From Exiguobacterium sp. TNDT2 (GTDB lineage: Bacteria > Bacillota > Bacilli > Exiguobacteriales > Exiguobacteriaceae): a stretch of DNA of 64,000 bases. The DNA is taken from positions 62,001-126,000 of the forward strand of contig NZ_QLVE01000006.1 of the NCBI RefSeq assembly GCF_003331145.1. The letters run 5' to 3'. The stretch's first letter is position 1, and the number at the start of each line of letters is the position of its first letter. Position numbers and translations under genes: made by a program. Under the pieces are notes generated by a model. That model was given only the letters and a program-made list of their open reading frames with translations, ran no database searches and was not told the origin of the DNA. Shown here one piece after another: positions 56,113 through 64,000 of the stretch.

Positions 56113-57249
56113 ATGAATTACTTTGATCATGCCGCAACGACGCCGATGCGTCCCGAGGTGCTCGAAGCGATGACGCCCTATATGCTCGAACACTATGGCA
56201 ACCCGTCGAGCATCCACGGCATCGGCCGGACGGCTCGCGCCGCACTCGACGCTTCGCGCCGGACGCTCGCCACGTGGATTGGGGCGACCTCGAACGAGAT
56301 CGTCTTCACCTCGGGCGGTACCGAGTCGGACAACTATGCCTTGTTCGGCACGGCGTACGCGAATCAACATAAAGGCAAACATGTAATCACGACGAAAGTC
56401 GAACACCACGCCGTCTTGCACGCGATGAAGCAACTCGAACGTGAAGGCTTTGACGTGACGTATCTCGATGTCGACGCGACAGGTGCGGTGACGCTTGACT
56501 CCGTTCGTGCCGCACTCCGGGACGATACGATCCTCGTCTCGGTCATGTACGGCAACAACGAGGTCGGCACACTTCAACCGATTGCCGAGATCGGTGCGCT
56601 CCTTGACGACCACCAGGCTTACTTTCATACGGACGCGGTCCAAGTGCTCGGCACGGAAATGATCGACGTCAAGGCGCTCGGTGTCGATTTATTGTCGGCC
56701 TCGGCCCATAAAATCAATGGCCCGAAAGGTATCGGTTTTCTTTTTATAAAAACAGGTGTAAAATTAGCGACGCGTTCTTTTGGAGGACAACAAGAACGGA
56801 AACGTCGAGCCGGCACGGAAAACGTTCCGGGTGCCGTAGGGTTCCAACGAGCAGCCGAACTGGCCAACATCGAACAGGTCGAACGGGTGAACGCCTACCG
56901 ACAAATGAGTGAGGCGCTCTTCAAGAAACTTGATGAACTTGGAGTCGAGTATGACGTGAACGGGGCGAACCGCTTGCCGCACATCGTCAACTTGTATCTC
57001 CCGGGCATCGAGCTCGAACCGTTCCTCATCATGATGGACATGCGCGGCTTTGCCATCTCGAGTGGCAGTGCCTGCACGGCCGGGTCGATTGAACCGTCAC
57101 ATGTGCTGACGGCGATGTACGGTTCGTCGGAGCGGACCAAACAGTCCGTCCGCATCAGCTTTGGACACGGCAACTCGGTCGAAGACGTGGTGCGGCTCGC
57201 CGAACGACTCTCTGAAGTCGTCTCGACATTCACGAACGGAGTGAGATAA
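56113..57249 (+). CDS. iscS: Cysteine desulfurase IscS-like (YrvO type)
   Basis: PLP enzyme that supplies persulfide sulfur, here to the downstream MnmA for 2-thiouridine. NYFDHAATTPMRPEV start, PLP Lys in SAHKINGPKG (about residue 200) and active Cys in SSGSACTAGS (about 323). 378 aa. It lies between cymR and mnmA exactly as B. subtilis yrvO. AAAGGTGAGG is 8 nt before ATG 56113. Confidence 0.95.
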   Translation: MNYFDHAATTPMRPEVLEAMTPYMLEHYGNPSSIHGIGRTARAALDASRRTLATWIGATSNEIVFTSGGTESDNYALFGTAYANQHKGKHVITTKVEHHAVLHAMKQLEREGFDVTYLDVDATGAVTLDSVRAALRDDTILVSVMYGNNEVGTLQPIAEIGALLDDHQAYFHTDAVQVLGTEMIDVKALGVDLLSASAHKINGPKGIGFLFIKTGVKLATRSFGGQQERKRRAGTENVPGAVGFQRAAELANIEQVERVNAYRQMSEALFKKLDELGVEYDVNGANRLPHIVNLYLPGIELEPFLIMMDMRGFAISSGSACTAGSIEPSHVLTAMYGSSERTKQSVRISFGHGNSVEDVVRLAERLSEVVSTFTNGVR

Positions 57250-58374
<1,125 letters not shown>

Positions 58375-58381
58375 GGTGATA

Positions 58382-59044
58382 ATGTTGAACGCAAACGAAT
58401 TAGGCATCCAAGCGATGCAACAAGGTGAGTTCGAACAGGCGGCCAAGCAGTTCAACGCTGCCATCGAGGCCGATCCGTCGGACCCGACCGGCTACGTCAA
58501 TATGGGTACGCTCCTGCAAGCAATCGGTGACCATGAACGGGCCGTCGTCTTTTACGATAAGGCGCTCGAACTCGATAACACGTTCGGCGCGGCGCATTAT
58601 GCGAAGGGAGCGCTCGCCTATGAGCTCGAACAGCTCGACTTGGCCGAGGCATCGCTTCGTCAGGCGCTCCTTGCCGGCATGGACGACGCTGACCTGCATT
58701 TCATGCTCGGCTTGACGTACAAGGCGATGGGCGACTTCGTCCGAGCGTTGCCACGTCTCCGGGAAGCGATGAAGCAGGCGCCGGAAGACGTCGAAATTTC
58801 GTTCCAGTACGGGCTCGCGCTCGCTCAGAACGAGCAACTCGATTCGGCCGTCGAAGCGCTTGAGCATACGCTCGACCTCGATGCGAGCCATACGGACGCC
58901 CGCTACAACTTGGCGATCGCCTACGCCTTCCTCGGTGAACAAGACAAGACGTACGCCGAGCTTGAGCGTGTGCTCGAGTTGCAACCGGACCATGCGCTCG
59001 CGTATGACGCGAAAGCGAAGATGGACGAGTTACTCGGAAAGTGA
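58382..59044 (+). CDS. TPR-repeat protein (YrrB-like)
   Basis: A 220-aa protein with about six tetratricopeptide repeats, for example AMQQGEFEQAAKQFNAAIEADPSDPTGYVNMGTLLQ (in two parts) and YNLAIAYAFLGEQDKTYAELERVLELQPDHALAYDAKAKM. No signal peptide. GAGGTG precedes ATG 58382. It follows mnmA by 7 bp, as B. subtilis yrrB, and likely mediates protein contacts; a role in tRNA modification or recD2-linked repair is not shown. A very long frame extending back into mnmA is a GC-driven shadow. Confidence 0.9.
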   Translation: MLNANELGIQAMQQGEFEQAAKQFNAAIEADPSDPTGYVNMGTLLQAIGDHERAVVFYDKALELDNTFGAAHYAKGALAYELEQLDLAEASLRQALLAGMDDADLHFMLGLTYKAMGDFVRALPRLREAMKQAPEDVEISFQYGLALAQNEQLDSAVEALEHTLDLDASHTDARYNLAIAYAFLGEQDKTYAELERVLELQPDHALAYDAKAKMDELLGK

Positions 59045-59049
59045 CTACG

Positions 59050-59085
59050 AAAAGCGCTTCTCACGATTGTGAGAGGCGCTTTTTG
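59050..59085. terminator. Bidirectional terminator
   Basis: AAAGCGCTTCTCAC (about 59051-59063), loop, GTGAGAGGCGCTTT (about 59069-59082), with A and T runs on each side. Confidence 0.9.
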
Positions 59086-59532
59086 TTAGTCCCAATAATG
59101 GAAGATGACGTTTCCGATTGTCTTCGGTTGCCAATAGTTGATTTCTCCACGTTCTGCCTTGTTCAGAAATGGCTGTAGCGACAAATCGAACCGCTCATTC
59201 AACTCAGCCGCTGACGGAATCTGATAGGTGTCAGGAAACATGTCGGTCAGTTCGGGTACATCGATGAATTCATATTGAAACGGTTCGAGTTTGGAGATGC
59301 CGATGACAGGATAGTTTCTGCTGAGCAGGACATAGATGGTTTGCTCACTCCATGTGATACTCGCCTGGTGATAATTCGGAGTGATTTCGTCCCCAATGGT
59401 AAAGGAACATATTCCTCGTTTAATCCGGGTGAACTCAAAACAAATCGATTTGAACGTCTTCCAATCTGACCCTGGGGCGGAACAGTCGCCGTATGAAAAG
59501 CCGGTGATACATTCAGGGAGGGTGAGCGTCAT
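59086..59532 (-). CDS. Protein of unknown function, SMI1-like size
   Basis: A 148-aa soluble protein, W/Y/F rich (GFSYGDC, FEFTRIKRGICSF, NYWQPKTIGNVIFHYWD end). The start ATG 59532 (MTLTLPECITGF) follows GGGGAGGTG and overlaps the upstream gene by 4 bp; the ATG at 59556 would overlap more. No family recognised with confidence; the aromatic C-terminal WQPKTIGNVIFHYWD suggests an immunity- or SMI1-like fold but this is inference. Less GC-rich than neighbours. Confidence 0.55.
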   Translation of the reverse strand: MTLTLPECITGFSYGDCSAPGSDWKTFKSICFEFTRIKRGICSFTIGDEITPNYHQASITWSEQTIYVLLSRNYPVIGISKLEPFQYEFIDVPELTDMFPDTYQIPSAAELNERFDLSLQPFLNKAERGEINYWQPKTIGNVIFHYWD

Positions 59533-59804
59533 GCGGACACCTCCCCGACGACCCAAATCAAAAGATTAAAAGTCATCAATACAAGCGTGCCGGAGAGCGC
59601 GAGGTAGCTCCACAAGACACGCGTTCCGGACTTGGCTCGTCGTACACCATCCATCAAAATCAGGAAACTCGTCCCGAATGAGACGAACGCCAACGCTGCA
59701 AACGAAGTGGGTCGGTCGAGCGTGGGAAACGCATCGATCACAAAATACAGCCCAAAGGTGAGCAAGCCTAAACAAGCCATGAGGAAAAGCGGGAAGAAAC
59801 GCAT
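59529..59804 (-). CDS. Small membrane protein, co-transcribed with the unknown protein
   Basis: 91 aa, three membrane helices (about residues 4-22, 31-50, 62-86). The stop overlaps the next start (GCATGA), so they form a pair. AAAAGGTCG is upstream of ATG 59804. No family recognised. Confidence 0.6.
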   Translation of the reverse strand: MRFFPLFLMACLGLLTFGLYFVIDAFPTLDRPTSFAALAFVSFGTSFLILMDGVRRAKSGTRVLWSYLALSGTLVLMTFNLLIWVVGEVSA

Positions 59805-59866
59805 ATAGCACGACCTTTTCCATTTTCTCTCATCGTATCATGTGGGTTGTCGAGCGTAAATGTGAA

Positions 59867-60415
59867 TCAGAGCTGTTTCGTCGTGATTTTTACGGGCTCG
59901 CCGCCGAACTCACCGTAGGCCTCGTCCATGTTTTTCGTGTATAACTCGATCACGTTCTTGCTCGGGTCTTTGAAGTAGGCCGAGCGCTCTTTGCCGTTGA
60001 CCGTCTCATCCTCGTCCCATGTCCGTAGTTTCGTCGGGATGTTTGATGCTTCTAGCACCTCGAGTGCTTGGTCGAACGACTCCATCGGGACGAAGAACGC
60101 GCAGTGGACGTGGGCGCCCCCTTCATCATAGAGTGTGTCCCACTCGGTCACATCCTCTTGTCGGTTCGATTCTTCTTCTGATGTGAAGTCACGCTTCAGC
60201 CAAAGACCGAGACGCGTGTTTCCGCCGACATAAAACCAAGTTGCCCACGGTTCATCTGCTTGTTCTTGAGCTTCGCTCGGCTCGGCATCGTCTCCGACCC
60301 ATTGTTCAACGACGGGAAGACCTAACTTGCCGTGCCAAAAGTCGACGGCCTCCGCCATGTCGGTCACTTCTAACACCAATTCACATAGTCCACTAATCGG
60401 TAAGCGTTTCTTCAT
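59867..60415 (-). CDS. VOC (glyoxalase/bleomycin resistance) superfamily protein
   Basis: 182 aa, two beta-alpha-beta-beta-beta modules. LCELVLEVTDMAEAVDFWHGKLGLPVVEQW (about residues 8-37, in two parts) and HVHCAFFVPMESFDQALEVLEASN (about 105-128) give the VOC pattern; FKDPSKNVIELYT (about 150-162) supplies the metal Glu. Start ATG 60415 has AAGGAGGG 7 nt upstream; the ATG at 60433 has none. Substrate unknown. Confidence 0.85.
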   Translation of the reverse strand: MKKRLPISGLCELVLEVTDMAEAVDFWHGKLGLPVVEQWVGDDAEPSEAQEQADEPWATWFYVGGNTRLGLWLKRDFTSEEESNRQEDVTEWDTLYDEGGAHVHCAFFVPMESFDQALEVLEASNIPTKLRTWDEDETVNGKERSAYFKDPSKNVIELYTKNMDEAYGEFGGEPVKITTKQL

Positions 60416-60534
60416 TCCTAGTCCCTCCTTCATAGGTTCACTCGAACAGTTCCCGCTTTGATTCGACGAAAAACGTGCATAGCTGTTCGAATGTTCGGGA
60501 AGTGAATGACAATGTGAGAAAGGAGAGATTTAGT

Positions 60535-61257
60535 ATGCGTGTCGTCAGTTTGGTCAGCGTCCCTGTATTCTTGATCATCGAATGGTTCATGCTCGGTCGA
60601 TTGTTCGCTGCAATTGATGAACGCCTCGCGAACGGCGAATGGACGAATAATCTTTTGTTTCGCGTCGTCGTCGAATCGGAGCAGGCGATAATGATGTTTT
60701 TATTCATGTTCGCAACGTTCTTCGTGATCGGTGTCGTCATGCATTGGCTGTTGTCGGCCAACCGATCTTGGTCTGTGACGTTTGGTGCGGTCGGATTGGG
60801 CTGGGTCGTTCCGACCATGCTGGCTCTCATCGCTTGGTTCATTCCGAACCCTTATATTCAGCTAGGCGTCGTCGTGTTGCAATTATCGTTCATTCCGCTC
60901 ATTCCATTTGTCGGTCAGACGGTGCGTCTCGGTCACGTTATCTTGAACTGGAGCGTCCATGTCATCGCTGCTGGACTCGTGTTGTTGGTGCAACGTCCAT
61001 CGCTCGAGCAATTGTTCCGAGTCGAGCGGACCGAACTGTTTGAGCGGCTCGAAGGGTATGTCAATTCGGGTGAATTGGAACGATTCGAACGACTGCTTGA
61101 AACCGTGGACTTGGCACAACTTGAAGAGTTGTTCAAAACGGTCGACATCGACCAACTCGAACGGCTGTTAACTCGAGTTGATGTCGGACAGTTGATTCGA
61201 ATACTCGAACGCGTCGACCTCGACCAACTCGAGCGCATCCTGAACCTGTTCAGTTAG
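60535..61257 (+). CDS. Membrane protein with C-terminal 12-residue repeats
   Basis: 240 aa. Four membrane helices (about residues 5-25, 45-70, 80-100, 105-130), then a helical C-terminal tail. From about residue 189 four tandem 12-residue units of the form xxVDxxQLxxLL occur: ETVDLAQLEELF, KTVDIDQLERLL, TRVDVGQLIRIL, ERVDLDQLERIL, after a preceding related ERVERTEL/EGYVNSGELERFERLL stretch. AAAGGAGAG precedes ATG 60535; an earlier ATG at 60475 lacks a site. The regular acidic heptad-like repeats suggest a coiled coil or amphipathic membrane-interacting tail. Unrecognised family. Confidence 0.72.
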   Translation: MRVVSLVSVPVFLIIEWFMLGRLFAAIDERLANGEWTNNLLFRVVVESEQAIMMFLFMFATFFVIGVVMHWLLSANRSWSVTFGAVGLGWVVPTMLALIAWFIPNPYIQLGVVVLQLSFIPLIPFVGQTVRLGHVILNWSVHVIAAGLVLLVQRPSLEQLFRVERTELFERLEGYVNSGELERFERLLETVDLAQLEELFKTVDIDQLERLLTRVDVGQLIRILERVDLDQLERILNLFS

Positions 61258-61262
61258 GCGAT

Positions 61263-61292
61263 TTGTCCTATCATTCGAACTCGGGCTATAAT
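61263..61292 (+). promoter_or_regulatory. Promoter of recD2
   Basis: -35 TTGTCC (61263-61268), 18-bp spacer, perfect -10 TATAAT (61287-61292), 32 bp before the recD2 start. Confidence 0.7.
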
Positions 61293-61324
61293 GAAGGATG
61301 GAAAACTAGCTGGAGGTGACTCGA

Positions 61325-63535
61325 ATGATGGCAGCACCTTACGAGTTGACAGGAAAAGTCATCCGCGTCCTGTTTCAATCGGAAGAAGAAGCGCACACGA
61401 TCGCGCTCGTACGTATAAAAGAAAAGAATTTTGACACAGACGAGACCGAGATGGTCATCGCCGGCGTCGGCGTCGGCATTGAGAAAGGTGAGACGTACAA
61501 GGCGCACGGGCGTCTCGTCGACCATCCTCGGTTCGGCAAACAAATGAAGGCCGAGTGGATTCGCCGTGTCGTCCCGATGACAAAGCGCGCCGCCGTCCGT
61601 TTTTTGACGAACGGTTCGTTCCCCGGGATCGGACAGAAGACGGCCCAGAAGATTGCTGACGCACTCGGAGACGACTGCATCGACCAAATCGTCAAGCATC
61701 CGAGCCTTTTATCAAACGTCGACGGGTTGAAAGAGAAACAGGCCCGCGTCATCACCGAACGGTTGAACATCTTGTATGGAGTCGACCAGTTACTGTTATT
61801 TTTGGCACCATTCGACGTGACACCGCGCCTCGCCTCGAAGATTCATAAAGAATATGAAGGTCGGGCGATGGAGATAATCGAGAGAAATCCTTACACCCTC
61901 ATGTATGATGTCCCAGGTATTGGCTTCAAGACGGCCGATGCCATCGCCGCCCATTTCGGCATTCAAGGGATTCACCCGGAACGGATTGCGGCGGCCGTGT
62001 TGTATGTGCTCGAACTTGAGCAAGGGAACGGGCACTTGTTCGTCACGGCCGACCAACTCGCAAGTGAGATGCCGCGCATCATCGGCGGGGACCCGGGCGA
62101 GGCGCTCGTCTCGGCGCTCGAGACGCTCGCGAACGACGAGCGTGTCATCGTCGAGGACGGGGTCGTCTATCATCCACGGGTGTACCGCGCCGAACAAAAA
62201 GCGGCTGAAGAACTTGCACGCATCATGTCGACATCGACGACAGAAGACGTCGATATGACGACGATTTTTGACGCGGTCGGGCGCGTCGAGGAGATGTTCT
62301 CGATCGAGTATGCTGAGCAACAACGGGAAGCGATCGAGCTCGCCTTGAAGTCGCCGCTCATGGTGCTGACCGGCGGACCCGGTACCGGGAAGACGACTGT
62401 CGTTCGAGGGATTATCCACGCGCTCAGCGACGTGTTCGACTGGAAGCTCGAACCGGTGCCGAACCAACCGTTCCCGTTCGTGCTCGCCGCACCGACCGGC
62501 CGGGCTGCGAAACGGCTCAGTGAGTCGACGGGCTTGCCGGCCTCGACGATTCATCGTCTCTTGAAGTTCGACGGCAGCTCGTTCCAAGTCGATGACACGA
62601 ATCCGCTCGTCGGAAAAGTGCTCATCGTCGACGAGGCGTCGATGATCGATATCTTCTTGTTCCGCAGCCTGCTCCGGGCCGTGCCGAACGGGATGAAAAT
62701 CCTCTTCGTCGGGGACCGCGATCAATTGCCTTCGGTCGGGCCGGGCCAAGTGCTCGCCGATTTGATGGCGACCGACGGGATTCCCGTCGTCCGACTCGAT
62801 GTCGTCCATCGACAGGCGTCCGAGTCGAGCATCCTGCGTTTGGCGCACGCGCTCAACGCGAAACAAATGCCGGACGATTTGCTCGCGGCACTGCCGGACC
62901 GTCGCTTTTATACAGCGAATCAAGAGACGGCACTTCAAGCCATCTGCCAAATGGCAGGGGCCGCGCTACGAAAAGGCTATTCACCGTTCGATATTCAAGT
63001 GCTCGCGCCGACGTACCGCGGGGTATGCGGCATCGACGGGTTGAACGAAGCACTTCAAAACGTGTTCAATCCGAAATCGGCGGCACGGCAAGTGTTGCAC
63101 GGCAACCGGACGTATCGGAACGGGGATAAAGTGCTCCAACTTGTCAATAACGCCGAGGAGAACGTCTATAACGGTGACATTGGTGAAATCACGAATATCT
63201 TTTACGCCAAAGAGAACGTCGACAAGGTCGATAAAATCTATATCCGTTTTGATCAAACTGAGGTCGAGTATAACCGGAGCGAATGGGATCAGTTCACCCA
63301 CGCCTATGCAATCACCATCCATAAGTCGCAAGGGTCGGAGTTTCCGATTGTACTCATGCCCGTCTTCTTTAACGGCGGCTTCCGCTCGTCACGCAACTTG
63401 ATCTATACGGCCGTCACGCGGGCGAAAAAGAGTTTGCTCTTGTTTGGGGATGTGCGTGCGCTCGAGGCGGCGACACGGGAAGAGGAACCGGTGCGCCGGA
63501 CGAAACTCGTCGAACGGCTAGGCGGCAAGTCTTGA
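61325..63535 (+). CDS. recD2: ATP-dependent RecD2 helicase (SF1B)
   Basis: 5'-3' DNA helicase that acts without RecBC, implicated in fork maintenance and mismatch repair in Bacilli. N-terminal OB/HhH region (about residues 1-190, GIGQKTAQKIADAL and VPGIGFKTADAIAAHFG). Walker A TGGPGTGKTT (about 350-359), Walker B VDEASMID (about 437-444), and UvrD-like YAITIHKSQGSEFPIVLMP (about 660-678). 736 aa. GGAGG (61312-61316) is 8 nt before ATG 61325; GTG 61316 is the alternative. Gene order matches B. subtilis yrrC. Confidence 0.95.
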   Translation: MMAAPYELTGKVIRVLFQSEEEAHTIALVRIKEKNFDTDETEMVIAGVGVGIEKGETYKAHGRLVDHPRFGKQMKAEWIRRVVPMTKRAAVRFLTNGSFPGIGQKTAQKIADALGDDCIDQIVKHPSLLSNVDGLKEKQARVITERLNILYGVDQLLLFLAPFDVTPRLASKIHKEYEGRAMEIIERNPYTLMYDVPGIGFKTADAIAAHFGIQGIHPERIAAAVLYVLELEQGNGHLFVTADQLASEMPRIIGGDPGEALVSALETLANDERVIVEDGVVYHPRVYRAEQKAAEELARIMSTSTTEDVDMTTIFDAVGRVEEMFSIEYAEQQREAIELALKSPLMVLTGGPGTGKTTVVRGIIHALSDVFDWKLEPVPNQPFPFVLAAPTGRAAKRLSESTGLPASTIHRLLKFDGSSFQVDDTNPLVGKVLIVDEASMIDIFLFRSLLRAVPNGMKILFVGDRDQLPSVGPGQVLADLMATDGIPVVRLDVVHRQASESSILRLAHALNAKQMPDDLLAALPDRRFYTANQETALQAICQMAGAALRKGYSPFDIQVLAPTYRGVCGIDGLNEALQNVFNPKSAARQVLHGNRTYRNGDKVLQLVNNAEENVYNGDIGEITNIFYAKENVDKVDKIYIRFDQTEVEYNRSEWDQFTHAYAITIHKSQGSEFPIVLMPVFFNGGFRSSRNLIYTAVTRAKKSLLLFGDVRALEAATREEEPVRRTKLVERLGGKS

Positions 63536-63560
63536 CGTCTTCCGATCGACGTGTGATAAT
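63532..63560 (+). promoter_or_regulatory. Promoter of the alaS T-box transcript
   Basis: -35 TTGACG (63532-63537), 17-bp spacer, -10 GATAAT (63555-63560) with TGT before it. Overlaps the recD2 stop. Confidence 0.78.
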
Positions 63561-63579
63561 GACGAATAGAAAACTGAAA

Positions 63580-63815
63580 CGATTAAAGACGATGAAGGAA
63601 ATGAGTACGTCATAACCGCCTCACCAGAGACATCTTCCAAGGCTGTGAGAAGATGGGGGTCCGGTCGACCGAAGCTAGTCTGGAGTCCCCACTCACCCTG
63701 GGCGTCTCATCCGCGTTATCGGATGTTCGAGGCACGGCTTTGCCGTGCGAACGAGGGTGGTACCACGAAGCGATGCTTTCGTCCCTTTCCACAGGGATGA
63801 GCATCGCTTTTTTTC
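63580..63815 (+). ncRNA. T-box riboswitch of alaS
   Basis: T-box AGGGTGGTACCACGA at 63754-63768. A terminator stem AGCGATGCT (63769-63777) / AGCATCGCT (63800-63808) is followed by seven T. Stem I region includes GAGACATCTTCC...GGGGGTCCG elements. I could not fix the specifier codon; the downstream gene implies Ala (GCN). Confidence 0.9.
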
Positions 63816-63845
63816 GTTTCGTTTAAACTGAAGGAGGAATTGTTG

Positions 63846-64000
63846 ATGAAACCGCTCAAACCATTAACTGGCGCTCAGATTCGCCAAATGTATTTAGATT
63901 TCTTCAAATCGAAAGGACACAGTGTCGAGCCGAGTGCCTCACTCGTACCGGTCGAGGACCCGACGCTTCTTTGGATCAACTCAGGCGTTGCGACGCTCAA
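63846..64000 (+). CDS. alaS: Alanyl-tRNA synthetase, 5' end
   Basis: The window cuts the gene after 51 codons. [20 protein letters not shown] and [26 protein letters not shown] match the class II AlaRS N-terminus (normally about 880 aa). AAGGAGGAA precedes ATG 63846. Under the alanine T-box and after recD2, as in B. subtilis. Confidence 0.95.
   Translation, partial: MKPLKPLTGAQIRQMYLDFFKSKGHSVEPSASLVPVEDPTLLWINSGVATL

Overview
The window is a chromosomal segment of a low-copy-number-repeat, moderately GC-rich Firmicute. Gene order follows the Bacillus subtilis block comC-maf-radC-mreBCD-minCD / rplU-prp-rpmA-spo0B-obg / niaR-nifS-nadBCA / ruvAB-queA-tgt-yajC / secDF-recJ-apt-relA-dtd-hisS-aspS / 6S RNA-tcdA-rarA-cymR-iscS-mnmA-TPR-recD2-alaS. 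Codon use, Bacilli-type Shine-Dalgarno sites, a Zur-like box, a cre box, a LexA box, T-boxes and the LQFFA-type L27 leader all fit Bacilli. Conserved order, GC content and a full type IV pilus operon at the comC position suggest Exiguobacterium or a close relative. That genus call is inference from recall, not a database search.

Layout. (1) 1-7748: type IV pilus operon (PilB, PilT, PilC, prepilin, prepilin peptidase, a PilM-PilN fusion, PilO-like). (2) 7889-13416: maf, radC, mreBCD, minCD (cell shape and division-site selection). (3) 13459-17675: RNase G, L21 leader with rplU-prp-rpmA, Spo0B-like protein, Obg. (4) 17710-20506: accessory genes (CNNM/CorC-type membrane protein, NIPSNAP-NUDIX fusion, DedA). 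(5) 20611-25652: NAD de novo synthesis, with niaR-nifS divergent from nadBCA. (6) 25736-29896: ruvAB, queA-tgt, yajC. (7) 29922-34304: accessory island (flavoprotein under a Zur-like box, MCP under a cre-like box, HEAT-like protein, ZIP transporter). (8) 34524-45851: secD, secF, recJ, apt, relA, dtd, then T-box-hisS-aspS. (9) 45968-53171: accessory genes (lipoprotein, small membrane proteins, YqkB-like protein, ABC exporter, a frameshifted MDR reductase, YczE-like protein, a 38-residue small protein, DASH-type photolyase). (10) 53238-59044: probable 6S RNA, tcdA, rarA (divergent, LexA-like box), cymR-iscS-mnmA-TPR. (11) 59086-61257: poorly characterised small proteins, including a membrane protein with 12-residue C-terminal repeats. 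(12) 61325-64000: recD2, T-box and the 5' end of alaS.

The backbone is ordinary housekeeping DNA. The novelty sits in the insertions and in regulatory DNA. The best leads are: a near-perfect Zur box over a consensus promoter in front of a SidA-like flavoprotein whose 5' end is out of frame; a full-match LexA box at the rarA/cymR divergent promoter; a full-match cre box inside the MCP promoter; a G5-tract frameshift in a reductase; a Spo0B homologue in an otherwise sporulation-free context; and several fusion or small proteins. I saw no CRISPR array, prophage, insertion sequence, rRNA or tRNA gene, and no clear defence system.
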